Under the pieces are notes generated by a model. It saw nothing but the letters and a program-made list of their open reading frames with translations. It had not been told where the DNA came from and did no database searches. Shown here piece after piece: positions 1-11,645 of a stretch of 64,000 bases of DNA. The first letter of the stretch is position 1. The number at the start of each line of letters is the position of its first letter. The stretch comes from Arsenophonus sp052401645 (GTDB lineage Bacteria; Pseudomonadota; Gammaproteobacteria; Enterobacterales; Enterobacteriaceae). Position numbers and translations under genes: made by a program. The stretch lies in the NCBI GenBank assembly GCA_052401645.1, contig CP198939.1:1240001-1304000 (forward strand). The letters run 5' to 3'.

Positions 1-23
1 ATCCATTATTATTAATTTAATAA

Positions 24-57
24 GATTAAAATTATAATATATATTATAATTTTAATC
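24..57. repeat. Perfect 34-bp palindrome
   Basis: Arms of 17 bp meet with no loop (24-40 against 41-57); the outermost pair is G24-C57. Non-coding. One member of the short-loop palindrome set described in the findings. Confidence 0.85.
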
Positions 58-90
58 ATTAGATAATAATTTTTATTAAATAAAAATGAA

Positions 91-119
91 ATTATGTAAC
101 ATTAATAATGTTACATAAT
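91..119. repeat. Perfect inverted repeat, 14-bp arms, 1-nt loop
   Basis: Arm 91-104 is the exact reverse complement of 106-119 around A105. It includes G-C pairs in the GTAAC/GTTAC part, so it is not only an AT-run artefact. Confidence 0.8.
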
Positions 120-3100
120 ATATATTATATTCAATAATATATTTCTTTTTTAGAAAATTATAATATTTAATTAACGCGAGAGGAATTATCTTATTTATTA
201 GAAAATAATTTAATAATTTAAATAAAAATATTTAAATATAAATTTAATTATATAATTTTAAAATCTATTTTTTCAAAATATTAAATAATAATATAACAAT
301 ATATTTATTACATCAATTCATTCTTAATAAAAATTAAAAAAATAAAAATAATAATATATAATATATAATGATAAAATTTTTAATCTCTTTATTTTAAAAT
401 AACTTATTAACGAGTCAAAATAATTTTATTTAAAACTATTTAATCAATAAATTATTTATTTCAATATTGTTATTAATATTTTGTTTAATAATTTATTGAT
501 AATAAAAGTTATTTATGGGATATAATGATTTGATAATTATCAAAATGATTTATAATCATAAAATAAATTATGATTATAAATTAAATAAATTTATTTAGTT
601 TTAAAAAAGTATTCTCATTATAATAAATTATCCTTATTTTTTAATAAATTTAAACGAATAAATTTAATTTAAAAATTCAGTTATTTAATTTAATTTACGT
701 ATTTATTTTTTTCTAAAAAATAAATATAATTCAAAATAAAATAATGAAATTATTCAAAATTTCAATTTTTCTAAAATGTTAATCCTTATAAATAAACATA
801 CTATTTTATAAAAAAGTTGAATTTAAGCTAAAAGAGCTACAATATTCACAATAAAAATTCTAAATAAATAAATTTTTTATCTTTAAAATGTTCGTTAATA
901 AAACAGTATTTCATGTGAAATAATAAATAATAATGTTTATACTGCATAAAAATCTACATAACAATAAATTTTAATAATAAAATATAAATATTTATTATTA
1001 TCTAAATAATTATATAATTAGTGTATATAATGAACTAGTTATTTATTTATAATAAAAATAAATAGTTAAGATTAAAATAATACTCTTAGTACTTTAGTAT
1101 AAATTTACATATAAAAAATAACAGATTAATAGTATATAACTCAATCTATTTTTCAAATAAATTAAAGAAAAATGATAACAAAACAAATAATAATTTTTAT
1201 ATTCTATAATTTCTAGATTAAAATATTATAATGAACTTTATATATTATTAGTTATTTTAATAAATATAGTTTTATTAGAGTAAAGATAACTCCTAGATAA
1301 GTTATTTTTATCTAAAGAAATAATAAATTATTATTATTTTTATATGTATTAATCATACAAATTAGTTTAATATATTAAATAGTTATTTATAGAACTAATT
1401 ACTTTATAAATAATTAGCTTAGAAAAGAAATAAATAAAAAAAATATAATAGAATATGAAAAATTTAATTTTCATTATAAAACGATTAATTTTATAAATGA
1501 ATCATTAATATATCTTTAAAGAAGATTAAGTAATAAAATTTAAAAAAAATAATGTTGATAAATAGATAGATATAATTAAAATATATTTTTAGTAAAAGTT
1601 AAATACTAAAAATCAAGATAAAACAAAAATATATATAAGATAAAAAATTAATTAATTAAAAAAATTTTACTACGAAATGTTTATTGTAAAAACATAAAAA
1701 ATTAAAATATACAAATATCTAAAAGATAATATTATTTATATATAATACACAACATGTTAGAAAATTTTTCTAATTATTATGTTAAGTATTATAAAAAAAA
1801 TTTATACTATTTAATAGTATAAATAAGTATATCAAAATAACATGATTATATTTTTCGATACATGATTTCTTTATAGAGACAATCGAGTAATTTATATTGA
1901 TATTTTTATAAATCTAATCGTTTTAAATTTCTTTATACAACCATATAGTATCGTATATAAATACGTAATAATAATCAACAATTATTGCTTAGTTATAATA
2001 AAGAATTTATGATTTTTAATAACTATTATTTAAATACCATTATATCTCGAATTTTTTTTTATTAAATTAAAAATGAATTAATATTTGATATCTTACTATA
2101 GTGATAAAATTATTTATCAGATTTTATCTTATTTTTAATATTAATTAATAATATATATTCCACTATAATATTTGATTATATTTATTATTTTTGATATAAA
2201 TTAATATTTTCTAACATTAGAATCTTTGGATTAATAAACTTATTGCTTTCTCATATTATTCAAATCTTAAGATATTATAAAGTATGAATGAGTATTATTC
2301 TTGCTTTTTTAAAAAATAATTTCAATGCCTATTAATCATTCTTTTTATATAAAAGAAATTATTTATTAAATTATTTAATTTTTAATATTATTACTTAATA
2401 ATCAATATATTTCTAATTAAATATTTAAAAAAAATAATATAAATCATACTTATAAAACTTAATTTAATAATCTAAATAGTTAAAGTTTACTATTAATTAT
2501 AAGTGATATATAATGTAAATTTTTTCAAGTCAAAATTTTTATATATCTTTAATATTTTATATTTTAAAAATCAATGTCTCTATTTCAAATAGTTAATTTA
2601 TTCACTATGGCGAAATCGTGAATATTATTATAGGGCTATAAATTGAGAAATTTGTATAATTTATATAAAAGACATTATATTTTTTTATTAACAAATTAAT
2701 TATTGGATATTTTAGAAGTGAATTATCAATAAGAATTTATTTAAAAAAAAGTTTTAATATTATAAATAATTAATAATTAAATCATAATTATATGTTGTTC
2801 ATTTTAGTTTTAGATTAAAATTTTAATATATAAGTTTATTTTAAAAAGAAAGTTTTACTTGAAAAAATAAGATAAAAATAATTTATATTAGTAGTAAAAA
2901 CTTACTTCTAAATATATCTAGTACTTTTAAATACTATATAATAATTAAATACATGTTATTATGATCTTTTAAAATTAAAATAAACAGTTTGTTGAGTATT
3001 TAATTTTATATATAAAAATAAGAATTCAAGTAAATTGCTATTAATATTAATACTGTCTTAAAATTACATAAATATTACGATTATAAAATTATATAATTAA

Positions 3101-3321
3101 CGATACATCGATTATATAAACTTTAAGTTAGATTCTTGATTTAGTAAAATAGCAATAAAATAAAAAATAAAGTTATAAGGAAAAACAAATAAATTATTTC
3201 AATATAATCTTTTATTATTAATAAAATCAAAATTACTTATAATTATTTAATTATCAATATAAAATAATTTGAATTAAAATTAAAATTAATTAAAAACAGA
3301 TTACTTAAAATTTTAACTTTA

Positions 3322-4575
3322 TTATGAATAAACGGGAAATTGCTGACAAATTAATAATACTTTTCTCTTTATATTTTTGATTATATTTTTATCGTCAATC
3401 TTATCGAGAATATTACATATCCAATTAGCTAACTCAGCCGATTCTTTTTCCTTAAAACCGCGTCTAGTAATAGCTGGTGAACCTATACGGATACCTGAAG
3501 TAATAAATGGACCATTAGGATCATTTGGTATAGTATTTTTATTTACGGTAATATTAGCATCACATAAGGCAGCATCTGCTTCTTTACCTGTAATTCCTTT
3601 ATTTATTAAATCTATTAAAAATAAATGATTCTCAGTTCCACTAGAAACAATCTTATAACCACGATTGATAAAAACTTCAACCATAATTTTAGCATTTTTA
3701 ACTACTTGTTGTTGATAAATTTTAAATTCAGATGTCATAGCTTCTTTAAAAGCAATTGCTTTACCGGCAATAACATGCATTAAAGGACCACCCTGAACAC
3801 CAGGAAATACAGCAGAATTTAATTTTTTATAAAACTCATCATTACCACCTTTAGCTAAGATTAAACCACCACGCGGTCCAGCTAAAGTCTTATGTGTGGT
3901 AGTTGTTACAACATGAGCATGAGGAACTGGATTAGGATAAATACCAGCAGTGATCAAACCAGCCACATGTGCCATATCAACAAATAAATAAGCATTTACA
4001 CTATCTGCAATTTGACGTATTTTAACCCAATCAACTACTCCTGAATAAGCGGAAAAACCACCAATAATCATTTTAGGTTTATATTTTTGTGCTTGAATAC
4101 CCATATGAACATAATCAATTTTACCATTTTTGTCGATGCCATAAGGAATAATATTATAAAATATACCAGAAAAATTTACAGGTGATCCATGAGTTAAATG
4201 TCCACCATGTGTTAAATTCATTCCTAATATAGTATCTCCTGGTTTCAATAAGGCCATATAAACAGCAGTATTAGCTTGTGAACCAGAATGTGGTTGAACA
4301 TTAGCAAAATCTGCATCAAATAATATTTTTGCTCGATTAATAGCAAGCTGCTCGATGATATCAATATATTCACAACCACCATAATATCGTTTACCAGGAT
4401 AACCTTCAGCGTATTTATTAGTAAGTTGAGAACCCTGTGCCTGCATGACTCTTGGACTAGTGTAATTTTCTGAAGCAATTAATTCAATATGCTCTTCTTG
4501 ACGCTTGACTTCGTTTTTCATAGCTTGCCATAGTTCTTTATCGTAATCTGCAAGATTTATTTTACATTTTAGCAT
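3322..4575 (-). CDS. glyA: Serine hydroxymethyltransferase
   Basis: Cytosolic PLP enzyme that interconverts serine and glycine while charging tetrahydrofolate with a one-carbon unit, feeding purine, thymidylate and methionine synthesis. At 417 aa it has the same length as the E. coli enzyme and is closely similar throughout. The PLP lysine lies in TTTTHKTLAGPRGG (K229), and the EGYPGKRYYGGCEY and HGGHLTHGSPVNFSG blocks are intact. One usually glycine-rich loop reads VFPGVQGGPLMH, with Val for Gly. The ATG is preceded by an AGGAGA ribosome site about 7 nt upstream, which fixes the start. It stands alone, flanked by deserts; hmp, its divergent neighbour in E. coli, is not visible. No PurR or MetR site was recognised. 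Confidence 0.98.
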   Translation of the reverse strand: MLKCKINLADYDKELWQAMKNEVKRQEEHIELIASENYTSPRVMQAQGSQLTNKYAEGYPGKRYYGGCEYIDIIEQLAINRAKILFDADFANVQPHSGSQANTAVYMALLKPGDTILGMNLTHGGHLTHGSPVNFSGIFYNIIPYGIDKNGKIDYVHMGIQAQKYKPKMIIGGFSAYSGVVDWVKIRQIADSVNAYLFVDMAHVAGLITAGIYPNPVPHAHVVTTTTHKTLAGPRGGLILAKGGNDEFYKKLNSAVFPGVQGGPLMHVIAGKAIAFKEAMTSEFKIYQQQVVKNAKIMVEVFINRGYKIVSSGTENHLFLIDLINKGITGKEADAALCDANITVNKNTIPNDPNGPFITSGIRIGSPAITRRGFKEKESAELANWICNILDKIDDKNIIKNIKRKVLLICQQFPVYS

Positions 4576-6121
4576 CTATTTTCTCCTAATCCAATTATAT
4601 TTTAAATATCGATTTAATTAAAGTAATTATAATATAAATTAATTATTTACGTAACTTAAATAATTAATGATAAAAATTATTACAATGAATTACTATATCA
4701 ATAATAATAAAATATTTATCAACAAATATTTTATAAATAATTAAAATATGCCAATTCAATTTTCTTTTATAATTAATAGTTTAATTTTAAAATTTAAAAT
4801 AGTTATACTTAATACTTAAGATAACTTTAAAACTAATTTATATGAATTTCAAGAAATTCATATAAATGATATTAAAATTATTATTTTTATTAAAAAACTA
4901 TTTTTATCATTATCTCTTTTCTTAATATAAATTAATAAATTATATATTTATTGATATATATCTATAACTTTAAATTAAAATATATACTTTATATAATATA
5001 TTGAATTAGATAATAAATTAAATAAAAACTTTATTAATACTATTTAGTTTGTGAAGTTATTATTTATAATATATCTTATAGAATCTTTAATTACGTTTTA
5101 TTTTAAAATTAAAATATACTATTCTAAATATACAATTTTCAAATTATTTTATTTTTTATAAAAACTTTTATATACTATTTATAACAATATATTAATATAA
5201 AAAAATATTTATAATAATAAAAAATTCACATTTTAATATATTTATTATGGATATAGTAAAAAATAGTTGAATTCAATTAAGATTGATATTTAATTATTTC
5301 ATATAAAATATAAAAATTAATTAATAAATTTAATAATATTTATTAAATAATTATTATAGTTCTAATATAAATATATTTTATAAAATATTAAGGAATTTTA
5401 GTTTATTAAACTATCTTTATAATTATATAAAAAGTAAAATTTAGGATTATAACAAATAACACATATTTTATATAAGTTAATAATATAGTTTTCATAAATT
5501 AATAATAATAATTTTAAATACTATTGACTTAAGTATAATAAGCATATTATTTTATGCCATAAATAACATAAATAATTTTTATTGAATTAACTATACGAAA
5601 TAAATTTGAATGAACACCAACTTTTAATAAATTAATTAACTTAATTTATTATATATATTAATTCTTTTTATATAATAAATAATCAATCAATAAAATTAAC
5701 TTAAAAAGTATTATAAAGATCAATATTTAATAAATTTATAAAAATTAAATAACAACTTTTATTTTAATTGTTTATTTTTTAAATCAATATCGAATAATTT
5801 TCTTCATAAAAAAGAAAAAGTTTAACGTTATCATACTACATTTTTATTTATGGAATAGTTTATTAATTATATTAGTAATAACTATGAATATTATTTCAGT
5901 AAAAAATAACTATTATTTTTAAATTAATATAAAATTAACTATATGCTTTTCATAATAATAAAGTTCTATATAATCTCATTCATTTTATCATAAGAAACTT
6001 TTTTATTTAAGTTAACTATTATTATTTAAGTTATATTAATAATTAATAAAAATTATTTTTAGATAAAATAATTTAAAATATTTTGATAATTGTAATATTG
6101 TTATAAAAATATTTTATTTTT
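4576..6121. other. Non-coding gap between glyA and nadE
   Basis: No gene recognised. Stops are frequent in all frames and GC is very low. A perfect hairpin with 15-bp arms lies at 4836-4867. In E. coli hmp lies next to glyA; nothing here can be read as a flavohaemoglobin remnant. Confidence 0.65.
4836..4867. repeat. Perfect inverted repeat, 15-bp arms, 2-nt loop
   Basis: Arm 4836-4850 is exactly complementary to 4853-4867 around AA. Two G-C pairs (4844/4859 and 4850/4853). It lies about 260 nt upstream of the glyA start, too far to be an obvious operator or terminator. Confidence 0.85.
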
Positions 6122-7744
6122 TTACCAATTTTTATAACCAAAACCTGAAGTGATTGGATAACGCCTATCCTTATTAAAATTTCTAATTGTAACGCTTGGT
6201 CCTATAGGAGCTTGGCGTCTCTTATATTCATTGGTGTCAACTAATTTAATTATTTTACGTACTGTTAATTCATCAAATCCGAGTGAAACTAATTCACTAA
6301 CAGATTTATCCAATTCAACATAACCTTCAAGAATCGCATCCAATATAGAATAAGGTGGTAAGTTATCTTGGTCAAGTTGTCCAGGTGATAACTCAGCAGA
6401 AGGTGAACGTTCAATAACTTGTCGGTGGATGCTTGGTGAAATTGTATTGCGATATTTTGCTAACTCAAATACTAATGTCTTTGGAATATCTTTAAGTACA
6501 GCAAAACCACCAGCCATATCACCACAAAGACTAGTATAACCTACAGCAGACTCACTTTTATTACTAGTTGTTAATACTAATCGACCACTCTTATTTGATA
6601 TTGACAATAAAATAATAGCTCGACAACGTGCCTGTAAATTTTCTTCAGTTATATCGTGCGACATATTTGGGAATAGCGGTGTTAAACTGGTTATAAATGT
6701 ATCATACATAGATGTAATAGGTATAATTGAAAACTCAATATCTAATAATTTTGCTTGTTTTTTAGCATAAAAAATACTTAGCTCAGACGTATATTTAAAC
6801 GGCATCATTATTGCTTGAACGTTATTTTTTCCTAAAGCATCAACTGCAATAATTAATGTTAAAGCTGAGTCAATTCCACCAGATAATCCTAAAATAACGC
6901 CAGAAAATTTATTTTTATTAATATAATCACGAGTTGCCATAACTAATGCTTCATAAATTTGACCAATAGATGATAAAGTTTTTGTTAAATTAGATATAGG
7001 TAATGGGTTACAACCATTAAATTTACACTGAATAATTTGTTCAGAAAACTGAGCTAAACAATGTGTTATTTCACCTTGACTATTAAATACTTTTGATCCA
7101 CCATCAAATATAAGCTCATCCTGTCCACCAACTTGATTTAAATAAATTATAGGTAAATTAGTTCTTTTAGATTGAGATTTTAGTAATTCTGAACGAATAT
7201 GAGATTTATTGCGATTATAAGGTGAAGCATTGATAACAATTAAGATATCAGCGCCTTTATTTTTGATCTCATCAATAGGTTTATTAAACCAAATATCTTC
7301 GCAAATCAAAAAACCTAACTTATAATTCTTAAAAGAAATTACAGAGGTTTTTTTACCAGAATGAAAATAACGTTTTTCATCAAAAACACCATAATTAGCT
7401 AATTTTTGTTTAAAATATCGTGTTATTATCCGACCATGCCAGAAAAATGACAATGCATTATAATACTTTTTATATTGTTTCCATGGATGACCAGTAACAA
7501 TAGCTATATTTTGACTAGCATTTCTAAGTCGATCAAGCTGTTTGTTACATCGTTGGTAAAAATCTGACCTAAAAAGTAAATCTTCAGGCGGATATCCACT
7601 TAAAGCTAGTTCTGAAAATAAAATAATATCTGCACCACTTAACTGTTGAACTTTAGCTTCATGCAACATTCGTTCACAATTAACTTCAATATCACCTACA
7701 ATCCAATTTAATTGCGATAAAGCAATATTTAACATTCGATTCAT
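6122..7744 (-). CDS. nadE: Glutamine-dependent NAD+ synthetase (two-domain)
   Basis: Catalyses the last step of NAD+ synthesis, amidating deamido-NAD+ with ATP and ammonia released from glutamine. At 540 aa it is the two-domain type. Residues 1 to about 250 form a nitrilase-like glutaminase with the triad E45 (FSELALSGYPPED), K112 (KQKLANYGVFDE) and C148 (GFLICEDIW). Residues from about 265 form the synthetase with the ATP P-loop SGGIDS at 288-293. This differs from E. coli K-12, whose NadE is a single-domain ammonia-using enzyme encoded elsewhere. The usual LPNY reads LANY here. The start gives MNRMLNIALSQLNW, in register with the family. Isolated gene. All catalytic residues are present, so it is probably functional. 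Confidence 0.95.
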   Translation of the reverse strand: MNRMLNIALSQLNWIVGDIEVNCERMLHEAKVQQLSGADIILFSELALSGYPPEDLLFRSDFYQRCNKQLDRLRNASQNIAIVTGHPWKQYKKYYNALSFFWHGRIITRYFKQKLANYGVFDEKRYFHSGKKTSVISFKNYKLGFLICEDIWFNKPIDEIKNKGADILIVINASPYNRNKSHIRSELLKSQSKRTNLPIIYLNQVGGQDELIFDGGSKVFNSQGEITHCLAQFSEQIIQCKFNGCNPLPISNLTKTLSSIGQIYEALVMATRDYINKNKFSGVILGLSGGIDSALTLIIAVDALGKNNVQAIMMPFKYTSELSIFYAKKQAKLLDIEFSIIPITSMYDTFITSLTPLFPNMSHDITEENLQARCRAIILLSISNKSGRLVLTTSNKSESAVGYTSLCGDMAGGFAVLKDIPKTLVFELAKYRNTISPSIHRQVIERSPSAELSPGQLDQDNLPPYSILDAILEGYVELDKSVSELVSLGFDELTVRKIIKLVDTNEYKRRQAPIGPSVTIRNFNKDRRYPITSGFGYKNW

Positions 7745-8719
7745 AAAATTTTAGCCTCAAAGCTAATCAAATAATTATTTAAAATCATTTGTATTCAATT
7801 TATAGAATTTGAAAAATAATTTATAAATATCAATTAAGTTTTATTAAACTGAATATAAGTGATATGTTATTTAATATTTATTTTATAATTTTTAAAGTTT
7901 ATATAGAAGTCTATATTTATTGCAAAATTTAACAAAAAAAATATGATTATTTTTTCTTTAATTACTTAAGTAATTAATGTTTTAATAAAAACTATCAAAT
8001 TATTATTATACATTGAATATGCTAATTAAATAGCATCAACTAATTGCTTAATATCAATAACCATTCCAACTTTTTATAATTAAATCTTTTTTGTATATTT
8101 AGATATACTTTGCATAAAATTTTTTTATGATTTATTATTATATTTTTTTAAATAAATTTATTAGTAAAGTACTATTTTTTGGAAACTCATTAATGATAAA
8201 AATTTTTTCATCATATTTAAATTAAATAAAAAATTATTGGAATTTTTATCGATTATAATTTATAAATCAGAATGAATTATTAAAATAATTTAGAAATTAA
8301 TATTTTAATTAAAAAATTATTCTATAAAAACTTACTTTATATTCTCATAAAATAAGTAATAGTCATTATTTAATTTTAACAAAGATACTATATATAATTA
8401 ATTTCATAAAAATAATATTTCATATTAACCTTATTCAATAAAAAATCTTAACTATGAATAACTATATTATTAAAAAATTTTTTATCTCAATTATAATTTT
8501 AAATTATAAAACTTTTTTTAGATATATTCTCCTGAATTAATTGCAATAAATTAGTTTTTTAAATTATTATAAATAATAATAAATTATTAATTTTTAGTGA
8601 TTTATTATTAACGTTAATTCATTTTTTATTAAAATATTAAGATCACAAATTAAGATTAGGATATCATATTACACTTTTTCTAAAGAAAATCTTTATTTTC
8701 TATAATATAATCTCTTTTA

Positions 8720-8748
8720 CTAAAATTTAGTTAAAAACTAAATTTTAG
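8720..8748. repeat. Perfect inverted repeat, 13-bp arms, 3-nt loop
   Basis: Arm 8720-8732 pairs exactly with 8736-8748 around AAA. Both arms contain CTAAA/TTTAG ends, giving G-C pairs at the outside and within the arms. Confidence 0.8.
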
Positions 8749-9486
8749 ATAATTTAAAACTGCAATAAACTATTTTATAAAAAATAATAATAAATTAAAT
8801 TAATCAAAAACTCTATACTAATATTTATATTGTTATTAAATCATCCTACTAAATCAAAAATTAAGTTATGCTATAATAAAGTAATAATTTTATATAACTG
8901 ACATTGCATATTTTTTGATAAAAAAGTAAAATATTGATTTTATAAATAGAATATTTATAAATAAATTAATTTTATATTTTTATAAATATTAAAATAGATA
9001 TATTATTTTAAATAATTAATTTAAATCATTAAGTATCATTAACTTAAGTATATAGAAATAATTTCAGAATTGAACTTAAAGTAGTATTATATAGAAAAAT
9101 ATGTGATTTTACTTTATTTATAGATTATTATTTGGATAATTTTTATATTTTATATCTTTGAAAAAGATGATTTAATTATATTTACAATTTTTCTCAATAA
9201 GTATTCAAAAGTAGTTCATAATACTTTATATACTCTACATTAAAAAACATGTTACTATAGATATAAAAAATATTATTTAATATCTTCTAAATATATCTAA
9301 TTTAATTTAAATAATATTTAATTAATATGTTAGATGAATGTTTAAGATAAACTATCTATTTTTTATCAATTCATTATTTTAAGAATAATATTCAAATATT
9401 TATTTACTGAATGTTAATTACTTCGAATTACAATATTTATAAGTATTAGCATAACTAACTAATACAAATAAAATAATGAATAACTA

Positions 9487-9523
9487 AATTACAAATGTTT
9501 AAATAATTTAAACATTTGTAATT
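9487..9523. repeat. Perfect inverted repeat, 18-bp arms, 1-nt loop
   Basis: Arm 9487-9504 is the exact reverse complement of 9506-9523 around A9505, with two internal G-C pairs (9492/9518 and 9497/9513). One of the longest hairpins in the window; no gene within 1.7 kb. Confidence 0.9.
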
Positions 9524-10638
9524 GATAAACAATTATAACTCTATAATATCAAGTAAAATATTACTATATAAATATTTTAAGAATCAATTAACTAAATAAT
9601 TTATTCATCAAATATATATTTTTATTTAATTAATAATATTATGGAATACTATTCCATTTTCAACTAGTAAGTAGATTATATAACATATTATAATTTTATA
9701 TAAAATCCATATTTTATAATTTATAAAAAAATAACTAATTATATCTTATTTAATTATAATAAATTTATTTATGATATTAATCATAATTATAGTCATTTTT
9801 ATTATAAGTTAATAATGAAAAAATAATAAAATATTGTTAATTTTATTTTCTATTTAGTAAAAATGTTTCATATAAAATATCTTATTAGATGCAATCTAAT
9901 TATTTTCCATTCTATTTAAAGATAGAAAAGAGTTATATAATTAAGATAATTTTTATATTATTTATTAATTTCTTATTAATAATCCTGTTTTAATACGAAA
10001 TAAACATAAGAAAATATAGAATCAATAAATGATAATTGACTATGTATTTTTATTAAAAGGATCTATATAATAATATTTTACTTAATTATAATAAACTATC
10101 TTTTATTACATAATTTATATAATAAAAAGATCCATAAAAAATTCATAAATTATATTTTATTCATATTTTGCTATAGATATATTAATAGTTAATTTATTAA
10201 TGATATTTATCGATATAAATATATAGTTTTTAATTAACTTTATTATTTATTACAAAATCCATATTGTTTAATTTAGATCTTTATTATAATAAGATTTGAT
10301 ATATAAATTATTAATAATTTTCTATAAAAAAATTTTAAGTAAATTATAACAGTATTTAGATTAATTTTAGTTTATTTTTTTTAACTTCATAAATTAATCA
10401 ATTTAATTATTTTTCTAGAAAACAAGATTTAATGTAATTTTATTGAATTAATTTATTAAATTTATATTATATAATTAAATAATTAATTATTGAAATAAAA
10501 AATTTATTTAATGAGTTATTCTAAATATTTACTACTTTTATAAAGTAAAAAATAATTTTATTTCTTTATAGATTTAAAGATAAAATTATGCTTTAGCATT
10601 TTAATTAACATTAACTATTTCTCACTTATATTTTAATA

Positions 10639-10674
10639 AAATTTCATATTTTATAAAAATAAAATATGAAATTT
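10639..10674. repeat. Perfect inverted repeat, 16-bp arms, AAAA loop
   Basis: Arm 10639-10654 pairs exactly with 10659-10674; one G-C pair (10645/10668). It lies in the desert about 1 kb downstream of the purL stop. No trailing T-run suggests a terminator. Confidence 0.85.
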
Positions 10675-11645
10675 ATAATTCTTTGATTAGAAATAATTTA
10701 AATGTCTTTAATTACTTAACAAAATAATATATTTTAAATCGAAAAACACAGATAAAATATATTGTTAAAATATTAAGTTTTAAACTTTTCTATAAAACTA
10801 TACTTTTGAAATTTTATATAAAAAATAAGTATTATAAGTTTGCTGATGCCATCTAAGAGATTTATCAATACCAATAAACTATATTTAATTTTTATATTAA
10901 TACTTAACTAAAGAATTATAGAAATTTTCTAAAATATTAAAATAAGTAGATATGTATATATATTAATATAATCTTAATATGAATAATTTAAAGTTTTAAT
11001 AAATCTCGTTCCACAAGCACTATAAATATCTTTTTGATCTTTAATAAGATTATTAAATAAATAATATAATTATTATGAATTGAAAAAATATTTCACTTTT
11101 ATTTTTTATTACTTATCTTATAAAAAAATATTAATTTGCATCAAGTTATATATAAAAAGTTAAATTAGAGATTATTTAAATATAATAAGTATTTATATAT
11201 CTTTTATGTATAAAAAATACTCACTAATTTAGTGAAATTTAATAAAAATGAATTTTAAAATCTTTAAATATTATTATAAAATTTAATATTACTATTTTAT
11301 CAAGAAAATCACTATTAACGATATCGTATTGAACGAATTCACTATCATCAGTATTAACAAAAAATAAAATAATTAAATTTCTTTAGAAAAAGAGAAATTA
11401 TTTTTAATCATTTTGATAGTTAAATGGTAATAATTAAAATTTAATAGGTAATTAAAATAATTATTAAATAATTTTAATGAAATTAGTATTAAATTTAAAT
11501 TAAAATTAACCTTATTAAAATTAATTTCATTTATTTTTAAAAGAAATGATTAAAGTTATATATTTTATACATCTTTATTACTTTCAGATTACTAATTATT
11601 TTTTTATTATTTTACTTATTTATAAAAGATATATTTATATTAATT

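Larger units (their letters stand above)
1..3321. other. Gene-free AT-rich desert left of glyA
   Basis: No reading frame of useful length, no tRNA-like or rRNA-like segment and no insertion-sequence signature is visible on either strand. Composition is nearly all A and T with stop codons in every frame. The only organised structures I see are short-loop inverted repeats, listed separately at 24-57 and 91-119. A slightly more mixed patch lies near 2600-2640 but gives no readable protein. Probably eroded former genes. Confidence 0.7.
7745..11645. other. 3.9-kb desert between nadE and purL
   Basis: In E. coli the corresponding interval holds glnB and the glrR-qseG-glrK genes; none is recognisable here. 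No open frame of useful length on either strand. Perfect inverted repeats lie at 8720-8748, 9487-9523 and 10639-10674. A short minus-strand stretch at 8026-8070 reads like a protein C-terminus but is too short to assign. Confidence 0.65.

Noticed and set aside
3377..3628. Plus-strand open frame of 83 codons opposite glyA
   Set aside because: It lies wholly inside glyA on the opposite strand and has no family features; a shadow of a conserved gene.
8026..8070. Minus-strand stretch reading like a protein C-terminus (GMVIDIKQLVDAI, then stop) near the expected place of glnB
   Set aside because: Only about 15 codons, and it does not match the GlnB C-terminus; cannot be separated from chance.
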